A stretch of DNA of 64,000 nucleotides, taken from positions 4,650,001 through 4,714,000 of the forward strand of contig NZ_RKQF01000001.1 in assembly GCF_003814875.1 (NCBI RefSeq), read 5' to 3'. The notes under the pieces were generated by a model. The model was not told the origin of the DNA. It saw only the letters and a list, made by a program, of their open reading frames with translations, and searched no databases. Source of the DNA: Streptomyces sp. Ag109_O5-1 (GTDB lineage: Bacteria; Actinomycetota; Actinomycetes; Streptomycetales; Streptomycetaceae). This document shows, in pieces, positions 17,058-25,236 of this stretch (positions are counted from its first letter, which is position 1; each line of letters begins with the position of its first letter). The position numbers and the translations under genes were made by a program.

Positions 17058-18578
17058 TCAGGGAGCGTCGATGAGGCCGTACTTCGGCACGGTCACCGTG
17101 CGGGCGCCCGGTGTGCCGCCGAGGACGACCTTGCGGTACGTGACGTTGTTGGTCGTGCTCTGCTCCTTGAGCCGGTTGTCGGGGTTGGCGATGACCTGGA
17201 TGTAGTAGGTGCCGTTCGGCAGGTCCGTGACGTCGAAGGACTGACCGGGCCGGTACTGGCTGTAGGTGTCGCCGTTGCCGACGTCGAGCACCTCGCGCAC
17301 CGAGACGGCGGTTTCCTCACCGCAGGCGGTGGCGAGGTCGGTGTTGTACGGGTGCCAGTTGGCGTTCTTCACCGTGTAGTCGATGGCGTCGGTGTTGGCC
17401 AGGCAGAACGCCTCCTTGCCGCTGCGGACGATCTCCTTCTTGTCCGCGCCGAGCAGCCGGTAGCTGGCGAAGTCGCTGAAGTGCCAGTGCTGGTGGCCCT
17501 CCCGCGGGTCCCACTCCATGGTGCCGGTGGGTGTGTACCCGACCTGCTTGCCCTTGGCGTCGTAGAAGTACTGGTACGCGTCCATCTTCTCCGCGCCGGG
17601 CTTGCGGAACCCGTCCACGACCAGCGGCGAGGGGCCACCGTTCCAGACGGTGGCGCTGAAGGCGAGGTAGTCCTTGCCGGCGACGGCACCCGCTCCGCCC
17701 TCGGCCCCATCGGTGATCGCGATGCCGTACGCGGGGAGGGCACGCAGGTCGGGCTTGGGCATGTCGGCGGCGACGGCCGCCTTGCCGACCGGGCGTTCGG
17801 CGGCCGGCTTCAGGCTCTTCGACGCGCTCTTCTGCCCGCGCTTGGCGCCGGCCAGACCCTGGCCCCCGCCGGAGTCCTGCTGCCGGACCGTCACCTTGAT
17901 GGTCTGCGTCTTGTCCGGTATTCCGAACAGGTCGCGATACTTCTTCGCCACCGACACCTTCGCGGTGTAGACGCCGGCCGGCAGGTCGATAGCGTTGTCC
18001 CCACGGAAGCCCTGGGATGTAGCGGCCGCCCAGCCCTTCTCGACACCCCACACACCACCGAGCGCGAACGGGTTGTCGGAGCAACCGTCGGGGTACTTCG
18101 AGGTGGCCGGGGCATCCGGCCGGATCCGGCCCGCCCGGTTGTTCGGGCAGAACGACTGCGTGGTGTCGACCTTCTTCGCGCCCGACTCGTCGCTGATGCT
18201 GACCTTGAGGAAGCCCGGCAGGCCCGAGAAGTCCTTCACCAGGCCCTTCGGCAGGGTCTTGGTCACCGTCCGGCCGCCGGAGCGGATCACCTGCGACGCG
18301 ACGACGGGGTCGTTGTAGGACTTGCGCGTCACCCGCAGCTCGAACGGTCCCCCGTCGACCGTGATGTAAGTGCCGAGGTCCAGATAGACCCCCGGCTCGC
18401 CTTCGTATCGGTCGACGGTCACCGCGGGGGTAGCGGCGATCAGTTCGAGCTTCGGCGTACCCGCCGGTGTCGCCGCTCCTGCGCCGGGCGCGGCGAGGGT
18501 TCCGGCGGCGCCGACGGTGAGGGCGGCAGCGGCGATGACCGCCGAACGCCGTAAGGCATTGGGGTGGTGTCTGGTCAT
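17058..18578 (-). CDS. Secreted lysyl-oxidase family copper protein
   Basis: 506 residues from the ATG at 18578. A Sec signal peptide (about 1-36, SAVIAAAALTVGAAGTLAAPGAGA) leads to a beta-rich N-terminal domain and a C-terminal lysyl-oxidase-type domain. The key motif GHQHWHFSDF near residue 360 carries the copper-binding histidines, and there are several cysteines for disulfides. Eukaryotic LOX oxidises lysine side chains to cross-link matrix proteins; the bacterial substrate is unknown. A lysine-rich linker (about 240-275, KRGQKSASKSLKPAAE) separates the halves and may itself be a target. Monocistronic. Confidence 0.85.
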   Translation of the reverse strand: MTRHHPNALRRSAVIAAAALTVGAAGTLAAPGAGAATPAGTPKLELIAATPAVTVDRYEGEPGVYLDLGTYITVDGGPFELRVTRKSYNDPVVASQVIRSGGRTVTKTLPKGLVKDFSGLPGFLKVSISDESGAKKVDTTQSFCPNNRAGRIRPDAPATSKYPDGCSDNPFALGGVWGVEKGWAAATSQGFRGDNAIDLPAGVYTAKVSVAKKYRDLFGIPDKTQTIKVTVRQQDSGGGQGLAGAKRGQKSASKSLKPAAERPVGKAAVAADMPKPDLRALPAYGIAITDGAEGGAGAVAGKDYLAFSATVWNGGPSPLVVDGFRKPGAEKMDAYQYFYDAKGKQVGYTPTGTMEWDPREGHQHWHFSDFASYRLLGADKKEIVRSGKEAFCLANTDAIDYTVKNANWHPYNTDLATACGEETAVSVREVLDVGNGDTYSQYRPGQSFDVTDLPNGTYYIQVIANPDNRLKEQSTTNNVTYRKVVLGGTPGARTVTVPKYGLIDAP

Positions 18579-19338
18579 GGGTGCTCTTTCTGCGTCTGGT
18601 CGGGACGAGTCGTACACGTCTTGCAGGCACGGGAGGAGGTGCTTGTGTGCCATCTGTGAAAAGGGTAAGAAGCCGACGCAGGTTGCCTGGCAACCGAAAG
18701 TCGCCTTGGATATCGGCTCGTTGCCGCCGTCGACTCGGTGATCGGAGACCGCCTGCCACTCGGCCGGGCCGGAGAAAACACGCAGACCGGTGCGCGGGTT
18801 CTGCGCCGACGGATCGCTCCCTGGGCAGTGCACACTCGCCGGCACGGGCACAGGACGCGCTCTCGGACTGAGGGCGCTGCACGAGAGGCGCCGACAGCGC
18901 CGTCTGCGACGGCTGGGGTTGTTCAACGGCTCATGACGGACTCTGCCATCCGTCGGACGCCCTGATGGATCACGAGCGGATCCCGCTCGCCGCGCCCGTC
19001 CCGCGTACGCTCGTACGTGCCGGACACATCCAAGCCCACCACCCGGGCGCGGCCGCACTCGCTGACTCCCTCTTCCGCTCCGACCGCGCACCGCACTGCC
19101 TTCACTGGTTCTGACGGCGCGCTCGCCGGCCCTGCGCAGGTCTCGTCGGCCTGTAGCCGCCCGTCGGGCCGAGCGTCACGCGTAGTGCTCGGCCCGGAGC
19201 GTGCCAGTGCCGGACCGCCTGTCCGCTCGCCGTGGTCGTGGCAGTCGCCCGGAGCCGACCAGGTTCGCCATAAGGCACTCCACATTCGCCATAAGGCGCC
19301 CCATAGAGGACAATGAGAACTCCGCGCCGGGTGAGGTG
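18579..19338. other. 760-bp gap before the GNAT-AAA gene
   Basis: I see no protein gene here that codon pattern supports on either strand, and no tRNA-like fold. It should hold the promoter of the lysyl-oxidase gene at its left edge. At its right edge it has a direct-repeat pair (19264-19297). Confidence 0.5.
19264..19297 (+). promoter_or_regulatory. Direct-repeat pair upstream of GNAT-AAA gene
   Basis: TTCGCCATAAGGC occurs at 19264-19276 and 19285-19297, exactly 21 bp apart, which is two helical turns. It ends 42 bases before the start codon, so a regulator bound there could block or recruit polymerase. Confidence 0.5.
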
Positions 19339-20622
19339 ATGGCGATGCCCGCTTGGCATCTGCGTGACTATCACGACGACGATCTCGACCAGGCCATTCA
19401 GATCTGGGACCAGAGCCGCCAGGCCGACGAGCACCGGGTGTTTCCGGTCTCCGAGGTGATGGCCGCGGCCAAGGCCGGTCAGACGGCGGTGGTCGCGGTG
19501 GTCGGTGGCCAACTGGTGGGCATGGCCGTGGCGCAGGCCCACGACAAGCGGGGCTGGATCCTGCTGGTGGCACTCGCCTCACGATGGCGCGAGCGCGGGA
19601 TCGGCAGCGCGCTCCTCACCGAGCTGGAACGGCGCCTGCGGGCACTGGGCGTGCGCCACGTCAGTGCCCTGCTGCCGCCCGGTGCCGCCGGAACGAAGGC
19701 TCTGGAGAACTCCGGCTACCAGTCCCGCGCCGACCTGACCTACTACGAGAAGCTCGAACCGCCCGGCACCGCCAACGCCGACGTCCTCGCCGCGCTCGGC
19801 GGCCGCGTGCTGCCCGAGGGCCTCTGGGACGCCATGGCCGGCATGGAGCGGGAGAAGCAGATCGTCGAGCGCCGTGTCGTACTGCCGCTGACCGAGCCGG
19901 CGCTGGCAGACCGCTACGGTGTCGTACCGCCCAAGTCGATCATCATGTTCGGCCCGCCCGGCACCGGGAAGACCAGTTTTGCCAAGGCAGTGGCCTCGCG
20001 GCTCGGCTGGCCGTTCGTGGAACTCTTCCCCTCCCGGCTCGCGGCCGACACGAGCGAGGGACTGGCCGTGGCGCTACGGGAGGCTTTTGCGGACTTGGCG
20101 GAACTGGACTCCGTGCTGCTCTTCATCGACGAGGTCGAGGAGATCGCCGGCGTGCGCTCCGGGAAGGCGGTCGACCCCGGGCACGGAGTGACCAACGAAC
20201 TGCTCAAGCTCATCCCCGTCTTCCGCGAGCACGACGCGCGGCTGCTGGCCTGCGCCACCAACTCGGTGCGCTCCCTCGACGCGGCGTTCCTGCGGCCGGG
20301 CCGGTTCGACTACGTCATCCCCATCGGCCCGCCGGACCCCACCGCCCGCGCGGCGATCTGGGCCCGCTATCTCAGGGCCTCGGGCGACTCGGTGGATCTC
20401 GGCCAACTGGTCGAGGCCAGCGAGCTGTTCACCCCCGCCGACATCGAATTCGCCGCCCGCAAGGGTGCACAGGCGGCATTCGAATACGAGGTCACGCATC
20501 GCGAGGGGCGAGCGGCCACCACCGAGGACTACATGACCGCCATCGGTGACACCCGGCCGACTCTCACCCCGCACACGATCGAGGAATTCACCGAGGACAT
20601 CGACAAGTACAGCCGGCTCTGA
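19339..20622 (+). CDS. GNAT acetyltransferase fused to AAA+ ATPase
   Basis: 427 residues from the ATG at 19339 after GGTGAGG (ATG at 19345 is also possible). The N-terminal GNAT domain (about 5-145) has the acetyl-CoA loop region SRWRERGIGSALL and the beta-bulge strand before it. The AAA+ domain has Walker A GPPGTGKT (205-212), Walker B LLFIDE (D264, E265), sensor 1 ACATN and the arginine-finger motif FLRPGRFD near 319, close to FtsH/Cdc48-type modules. One reading is that the ATPase remodels a target which the GNAT acetylates. I do not know the substrate. It borders the DUF4291 cassette region, and no operon partner is seen. Confidence 0.87.
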   Translation: MAMPAWHLRDYHDDDLDQAIQIWDQSRQADEHRVFPVSEVMAAAKAGQTAVVAVVGGQLVGMAVAQAHDKRGWILLVALASRWRERGIGSALLTELERRLRALGVRHVSALLPPGAAGTKALENSGYQSRADLTYYEKLEPPGTANADVLAALGGRVLPEGLWDAMAGMEREKQIVERRVVLPLTEPALADRYGVVPPKSIIMFGPPGTGKTSFAKAVASRLGWPFVELFPSRLAADTSEGLAVALREAFADLAELDSVLLFIDEVEEIAGVRSGKAVDPGHGVTNELLKLIPVFREHDARLLACATNSVRSLDAAFLRPGRFDYVIPIGPPDPTARAAIWARYLRASGDSVDLGQLVEASELFTPADIEFAARKGAQAAFEYEVTHREGRAATTEDYMTAIGDTRPTLTPHTIEEFTEDIDKYSRL

Positions 20623-20693
20623 CCTCGACTCCCAGGCGGACGTCCGCCGAAAATCAGTAGCCGTCCGATCGGGCCGACCTCACGCTGTACGCC

Positions 20694-20924
20694 GTGGAAG
20701 AACCGCTACGCGTGATCCGTGCGGCCTACGACGAGTCCACGATCACCGTCTACCAGGCGTACTCACCCGAGATCGGCCTGCCCGCTGCCCGTGAGGGCCG
20801 TTTCCCCGGCGTGTGGAAGCGCGACAGGATGACATGGGTCATCAAGCAGCGTTCACAGCCTCTTTTGGTGATGGGTGGCGGCGTCGGAGGCGAGACGTGG
20901 ATCGTCGATCGCGTGGTGAGTTGA
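20694..20924 (+). pseudogene. DUF4291 gene, N-terminal part (split copy 1)
   Basis: From GTG 20694 to about 20837 the frame codes the DUF4291 N-terminus: IRAAYDESTITVYQAYSPEI, then GRFPGVWKRDRMTW. At the conserved MTW|IKPS point homology stops, and the frame reads VIKQRSQPLL from the cassette end before stopping at 20924. The missing C-terminal part is found in the same orientation at 26934-27383, 6.1 kb away. Full DUF4291 proteins here are about 197 residues (compare 22465-23058). DUF4291 has no known function. Confidence 0.8.
20830..20858 (+). repeat. Cassette junction A: DUF4291 N-part to cassette left end
   Basis: Core TGACATGG (20830-20837) continues the DUF4291 coding sequence on the left. 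On the right it is followed by GTCATCAAGCAGCGTTCACAG, the cassette left-end sequence that is shared exactly with sites B and C. Confidence 0.75.
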
Positions 20925-21040
20925 GCCGCCGAGCGGTGGTACCGCCTTCATCATGACAGGTTGGAGGCCGGTTTCGTAGGACGAAGGGCAGGGCTCAGCA
21001 GCCTTGTCCGGCCACTCCTGCGGCTCTGAGAATCGCCCTC

Positions 21041-22318
21041 ATGGATCACACCGACAAGGTCGATCAGGATGCGGTGCTGCGGGCACGCACGGTGTTGCTT
21101 GGATCAGGCAGACCGAGCGTCCGCCAACAAGTCGAGGCGTACAGAGTGCTTTCGGCGGTGAGTCCGATTACGTACTTGCCGAAGCTGACTCAGGCACTGC
21201 TCTCCCACGGCTACGCGCCAGAGGTCCGAGACCGGCAGGAGGTGCGACTGGCACGCCACGCCGAGGCCGCTGCCACGGCACGGCGCATCGACTCGGGGGA
21301 GCCCAAAAGGACCGAGTTGCTCGTCCGTGCTCTGTCCGCGTACCGGTACGAGCTGTATGCCGCCGGACGAAGGGCTGAGGGCTTCGCCATATGTGAGGAG
21401 ATGGCCGAGGCCGGGCGATGGGGCTTTACGCACGGACAAGTGCCAAGTCCTCTGTACGGACACTGGCAGCTGGCCAGCGTGCTGGCAGAGGACGGCAATC
21501 ACCAGGAGGCCGCAGAGCTCTGCGGCCGACTGGTCCAGGCAGCTCGCTCAGAAGGGTCGGCGCAGGTCGATTTCTGGACCATGGTGGCATGGACCGCCGA
21601 GCTGGATGCGGCTGGATGTCATGACACGGCTCTGACGGCCTTCGCGGACATCGTAGATGCCAGCCGTGCCGAAGTCGATGAGGGCAACTCGGCGCTGGCC
21701 ATCCTGACGTGGCAACTGGTCCAACAGGCCGGAATGCTGGACGCCGCCGGCCGACGCGTCGAGGCAGGCAGGGCCCGACAAGACGCCTTGGCCCTTCTGT
21801 CCGAGCTGGACAGGACGGGGGAACGCAAGAGCTGGAGCAACATCCTGTCGTGGTGGACCACTCTGTACGCTCTGTCCGGTCGGCCGACAGAGCCCGTCGC
21901 GCTTCCGGGTTCGCCCGCGCCTGCGTTCGGCTTCCCGTTCCATGACTGGTCACCCGACGTCAAGCAGAAATACTTCGACAGCCTGCCCACCCTCGAAGAA
22001 CAGGTCGCCGGTCTGAGAGAGGCGGCCAGAACCGACCCCTGCGAACACCTTCCCGCCCTGGTAGCCCTGCACCGGAGGCTCACCATTCGCTCAGCCCTTT
22101 ACCAGGAGAACCGCAGCTACCGCATCCTGAAGCCACTCCGCCCAATCTTCGATGAGAACGTGACGCTCGCGCGCCGCTTGGCCGACATGGCAGCCACGGA
22201 GCAGAGCCGGGAGGCACTGGGACAGGCGTTGACGGACCGTTCCATGTTCCTCCTCGCCGCCCACCAGTACGGCGAGGCCTACGACGACTACCGCGAGGTC
22301 GTCGATCTGCTGGGTTGA
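21041..22318 (+). CDS. TPR-like helical repeat protein, cassette 1
   Basis: 425 residues, all-helical with tetratricopeptide-like units: for example YRYELYAAGRRAEGFAICEE, ASVLAEDGNHQEAAELCGR and AAHQYGEAYDDYREVV. No enzymatic motif, signal peptide or membrane helix. The C-terminal 100 residues (HLPALVALHRRLTIRSALY) also look like repeats. Such proteins bind peptides or act as sensors; similar Streptomyces proteins are simply called hypothetical. The GC content looks lower than in the core genes, which suits acquired DNA. It is the only gene in its cassette and reads in the same direction as the split DUF4291 gene. Confidence 0.75.
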   Translation: MDHTDKVDQDAVLRARTVLLGSGRPSVRQQVEAYRVLSAVSPITYLPKLTQALLSHGYAPEVRDRQEVRLARHAEAAATARRIDSGEPKRTELLVRALSAYRYELYAAGRRAEGFAICEEMAEAGRWGFTHGQVPSPLYGHWQLASVLAEDGNHQEAAELCGRLVQAARSEGSAQVDFWTMVAWTAELDAAGCHDTALTAFADIVDASRAEVDEGNSALAILTWQLVQQAGMLDAAGRRVEAGRARQDALALLSELDRTGERKSWSNILSWWTTLYALSGRPTEPVALPGSPAPAFGFPFHDWSPDVKQKYFDSLPTLEEQVAGLREAARTDPCEHLPALVALHRRLTIRSALYQENRSYRILKPLRPIFDENVTLARRLADMAATEQSREALGQALTDRSMFLLAAHQYGEAYDDYREVVDLLG

Positions 22319-22363
22319 CACATCACGTGATCAGCTTGCGGCAAAGGCGTGTTCAGAGAAATG

Positions 22364-22410
22364 GTCTACGAACGAGCCTTGACGTGGGTCATCAAGCAGC
22401 GTTCACAGAC
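22364..22410 (+). repeat. Cassette junction B, full palindromic site
   Basis: Imperfect inverted repeat: left arm 22364-22382 (GTCTACGAACGAGCCTTGA) and right arm 22392-22410 (TCAAGCAGCGTTCACAGAC) match at about 14 of 19 positions. The core TGACGTGG is at 22380-22387. It separates cassettes 1 and 2. Confidence 0.75.
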
Positions 22411-22464
22411 CTGCGCCGCCATGTGACCCGTGGATGATGGCCCCAGTTGTGCCATGATCGCAGG

Positions 22465-23058
22465 TCAGGGACACAGGTGGGCCAGGAATTCTGCACTGGC
22501 GGGGTACCCCTGCTCCTGGGGGAGCAGTCCGGTGGCTGAGTCCAGTTCACCGTTCCTGACGAGTGCGTGGATCTCGTTGGCGAGCGGAGTCACGTCGTTG
22601 ATGGACACGATCCACTCGTCCGCATAGCGCGACGATGCCTCACCCGAGAGCCCCAGTTGCAGCGAGCGGTGCGGCAGGGGACGCAGGTGCAGATCGCGTT
22701 CGGGATCCCACTGGACACGGGCCGGTGCGCGCTTGAGGTCACGCTGCCAGGCGCCGCGGTCGGGATGCAGTCCGCGGACGTAACTCGACAGGCAGGCATG
22801 GCGCAGTGCCCAGTCGAAGCCGTCGCGGGTGATCTCGACGGCGAGGACGGTCTCCTGCCCCTCCTTCGTACCCCAGCCGGACCGGTACATCATCCACATG
22901 AAACTGGGTTTGATCCACGTCATGCGGCCAGGCTTCCACGCTGCCGGAAAACGGCCGTCTCGGATGGCGGGCAGTCCGATCTCAGGGGAGTACGCCTGGT
23001 AGACGGTGATCGTGGACGCCGTGTGGAGCGCGCGAATCCTGCGGAGCGGTTCTTCCAT
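22465..23058 (-). CDS. DUF4291 protein, intact copy, in cassette 2
   Basis: 197 residues from the ATG at 23058. It has the whole family pattern: IRALHTASTITVYQAYSPEI, GRMTWIKPSFMWMMYRSGW, TVLAVEITRDGFDWALRHAC, WDPERDLHLRPLPHRSLQLG and ADEWIVSINDVTPLANEIH. No metal site or known catalytic motif stands out; the dense W/Y/R content and the MTWIKPSF tract suggest nucleic-acid or nucleotide binding, but that is a guess. The MTW-IK codons form an unoccupied copy of the cassette target (TGACGTGGATCA on the minus strand, 22911-22922). It lies in reverse orientation inside the array that splits its own paralogue. Confidence 0.85.
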   Translation of the reverse strand: MEEPLRRIRALHTASTITVYQAYSPEIGLPAIRDGRFPAAWKPGRMTWIKPSFMWMMYRSGWGTKEGQETVLAVEITRDGFDWALRHACLSSYVRGLHPDRGAWQRDLKRAPARVQWDPERDLHLRPLPHRSLQLGLSGEASSRYADEWIVSINDVTPLANEIHALVRNGELDSATGLLPQEQGYPASAEFLAHLCP

Positions 23059-23078
23059 GGCGTACAGCGTGGGCTCGG

Positions 23079-23534
23079 TCAGCTCAGGTGACCATCGATT
23101 TTCGACCCGTTGCCCGATCCGACGGAGCAGGTCGGCCGCAAACGGCAGGCAGTTGCCCGTGCGGGCCAAGTAGCGTCCGGTACGTGGAGCGACATCTCGG
23201 CAAAGCCGTACTGCTCGGGTGCCGTCGCGGGATCGATGGAGGCGATCTCGGCCCAACTGACCCAGCTCGCGCTGCCCATCTCGCCTTGATCGATCCAGGA
23301 GCAGAGCTCTGAACGCATGTTGCTCGACAAATCGGCGGGAAGACCACGACCGGGTGCAAGCGGCCGGAAGCCTGCGTAGTTGCGGACGCCGAAGAGGAGG
23401 CCGAAGGCCGTGTAGTCGGTCTCGTCGTACAGCGGCCACAGATCCATGGCGGTCACCCATGGTTCGCCGTCGTAATCTTCGGTCCCGGCATAGGGATGAC
23501 GGAACTCGATCCCACCGTAGATGTCCGTGCCCAT
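23079..23534 (-). CDS. MGTDIYG-family protein, probably truncated
   Basis: 151 residues from the ATG at 23534. The opening MGTDIYGGIEFRHP, the middle DYTAFGLLFGVRNYAGFRPL and WVSWAEIASID match a conserved Streptomyces family that begins MGTDIHG (from memory; function unknown). Family members are usually longer, and here the last 40 residues (ARATACRLRPTCSVGSGNGS) lose similarity where the sequence runs into the conserved upstream region of the DUF4291 gene. So the C-terminus appears replaced. The frame is open further upstream into junction C, which codes MTHVKPCSQT on this strand. The two minus-strand genes may be cotranscribed. Confidence 0.6.
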   Translation of the reverse strand: MGTDIYGGIEFRHPYAGTEDYDGEPWVTAMDLWPLYDETDYTAFGLLFGVRNYAGFRPLAPGRGLPADLSSNMRSELCSWIDQGEMGSASWVSWAEIASIDPATAPEQYGFAEMSLHVPDATWPARATACRLRPTCSVGSGNGSKIDGHLS

Positions 23535-23664
23535 GGCGAGGGACCCTAACGACCCTGGTCCGCACGTCGCACTGCAATATTGGCGACCAGCGGCGGGGTA
23601 GTTCAGCCCTCGGTAGATGTACAGGCTGCAGGATCCTTCGGCCTGCCGGATGGTCATGGTCAAG

Positions 23665-23709
23665 GTCTGTGAGCAAGGCTTGACATGAGTCATCAAGCAG
23701 CGTTCACAG
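23665..23709 (+). repeat. Cassette junction C, full palindromic site
   Basis: Left end GTCTGTGAGCAAGGCTTGA, core TGACATGA (23681-23688), then GTCATCAAGCAGCGTTCACAG. The arms pair imperfectly (CTGTGA with TCACAG, GCTTGA with TCAAGC). It separates cassettes 2 and 3. Confidence 0.75.
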
Positions 23710-23789
23710 CCGACAAGAACCTGTGCCTACGCGCTGGACCGGGGTCACCTCTGGGGCCGGCCTTTCGAGGCGAGGATCATGGTCCCGTG

Positions 23790-24449
23790 ATGAAGTGGAA
23801 GAAGGAGACGCCCCCGGAAGGGCAGTCCGAGCATGAGCCCGAACTCTCGGCCTACCAGAAGGCGCTGCGGAACCGGCTTCTCGCGGCCCCGGTGATGCCC
23901 GCACCCGAACCCTGGCGGCCCGTCTTCGAGTACGAGTACGGCATCCCCGTCGGCGGACTGCTCGGGATCGGCTTCGCGACGGCCGCCGACACCGGCCGCG
24001 ATCTGGTGATGGCCGTCTCCTCCGACGGTCACGGTCTCTTCGACGCCGTGATCGGCGAGAAGATCGCCAGGGACCGCGACCCCGCTCCCGAGGACAGCAC
24101 CCCCGACGCCGTCGCCGACCTGTCGTGCCCCGGGCTGGGGCCGATCGCCGGAAGCCGCGTACGCATCGCCGGGCTCTTCGGCGGCGGGCTGCACACCACC
24201 ACCGAAGACGGCTGGACCCTGGAAGTCGTCACCCCGGCCTGGCCGAACGAACGGGTCCTGCTGTCCCGCGACGGCGGGCTCCCCCACGCGGGTCCCAACG
24301 GAGAGGAGTGGTGGCACATCTTCCACTCGAACTACTCCACATTCCGTGCAGCCGGCTTCTCCCCCTCCGGCCGAGCGATCGCCGTAGCGACGAGCAGCGA
24401 CCTCTCCCTGTGGACCCGCAGTACGGACGACCGTCATACCGACGGCTGA
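23790..24449 (+). CDS. Unknown protein, first gene of cassette 3
   Basis: 219 residues from the ATG at 23790; GTG at 23787 is an in-frame alternative. Soluble and without signal peptide. The first 40 residues are charged and proline-rich (KETPPEGQSEHEPELSAYQK). The middle has YGIPVGGLLGIGFATAADTGRD and SSDGHGLFDAVIGEKIARDR. The C-terminal half is beta-rich with WHIFHSNYSTFRAAGFSPSG and ends ATSSDLSLWTR, which resembles one or two WD/beta-propeller-like blades. I do not recognise a named family. The next gene starts 42 bases later in the same direction. Confidence 0.65.
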   Translation: MKWKKETPPEGQSEHEPELSAYQKALRNRLLAAPVMPAPEPWRPVFEYEYGIPVGGLLGIGFATAADTGRDLVMAVSSDGHGLFDAVIGEKIARDRDPAPEDSTPDAVADLSCPGLGPIAGSRVRIAGLFGGGLHTTTEDGWTLEVVTPAWPNERVLLSRDGGLPHAGPNGEEWWHIFHSNYSTFRAAGFSPSGRAIAVATSSDLSLWTRSTDDRHTDG

Positions 24450-24490
24450 GACATGCCCGAGTTCGGGTGGAAGAGCAGAAGGAGGCGGAG

Positions 24491-25132
24491 TTGAGCGTCA
24501 CAGGTGTGTGGATCGTCGGCGCGGTGCCCGAACAGGAGGTACGGAATTTGCTGAGCGCTTCGGTGCAGAACTCGGCGCAGGCGCCAGTGCACTTTGACGT
24601 GCCTGGAGAGCTGGCTTGGTGGCGAAGCAAGGCGCAGGCGTCCATGTTCACTCCGTCGAGGAGCTCTCCCGGCGATTGGAGCGCCGACGAGGACGCCCTC
24701 CGGTTGAGCGCGTTTTTTGACGCCTGCCACGACGACTCCGACCACGCGGAGGAGTTGCGTGACACGGTCATGGATAAGTTTCCCCCCGATGTCGAGGAGG
24801 GCTTGTTCGTGGCCACGGCGCGCAAGGCCGACCCGTTCTCCGCCTTGGCTTACGCACTGGGTCCCGATGCGACGCTGCGGCTGCCGGGCTGGTTCGGGGA
24901 CTTCCTTCTCGATGCCGAGCAAGTCCGTGCTCAACTGCCCGCGGTCGAGGAGGCCCTCGTCCTGACCAGAACCCCACGTCGCGACGCGATCGAGCGAATC
25001 CACGCGTGGATGACCGGCTTGGGTGACGACCCCGACCACAACGCGGACGAACTTCTTGACGGCCCGCTCCGCGTTCTCCGCCACGCCGTCTCCTCGGGCC
25101 ATGGGGCTGCCGGCCAAGTCCGCTGGTACTGA
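24491..25132 (+). CDS. Unknown soluble protein, second gene of cassette 3
   Basis: 213 residues from a TTG at 24491, chosen because AAGGAGG sits 5 bases ahead; a GTG at 24503 is possible. It is acidic and mainly helical, rich in aspartate (FFDACHDDSDHAEELRDTVM). It has a WWRSKAQASMF tract near residue 40 and PGWFGDFLLDAEQVRAQLP near 145. There is no signal peptide, membrane helix or known active-site motif. It lies 42 bases after the previous unknown gene and 104 before the M48 gene, so the three may form one transcript. I cannot name a family. Confidence 0.65.
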   Translation: MSVTGVWIVGAVPEQEVRNLLSASVQNSAQAPVHFDVPGELAWWRSKAQASMFTPSRSSPGDWSADEDALRLSAFFDACHDDSDHAEELRDTVMDKFPPDVEEGLFVATARKADPFSALAYALGPDATLRLPGWFGDFLLDAEQVRAQLPAVEEALVLTRTPRRDAIERIHAWMTGLGDDPDHNADELLDGPLRVLRHAVSSGHGAAGQVRWY

Positions 25133-25236
25133 CGTAGCCGAACACTGCACGTATCCCGTTCGGAAAGCTGCAGGTAGCATCCGCGAGCGCTTTGGCCTCC
25201 TCGGGCTGTGGAACCATGTGAGTGGGGGATTCCTCG

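Noticed and set aside
18579..19338. Small genes in the 760-bp gap, for example a frame from 19017
   Set aside because: Low-complexity Pro/Arg/Ser translation without ribosome site or third-position GC bias; treated as non-coding.
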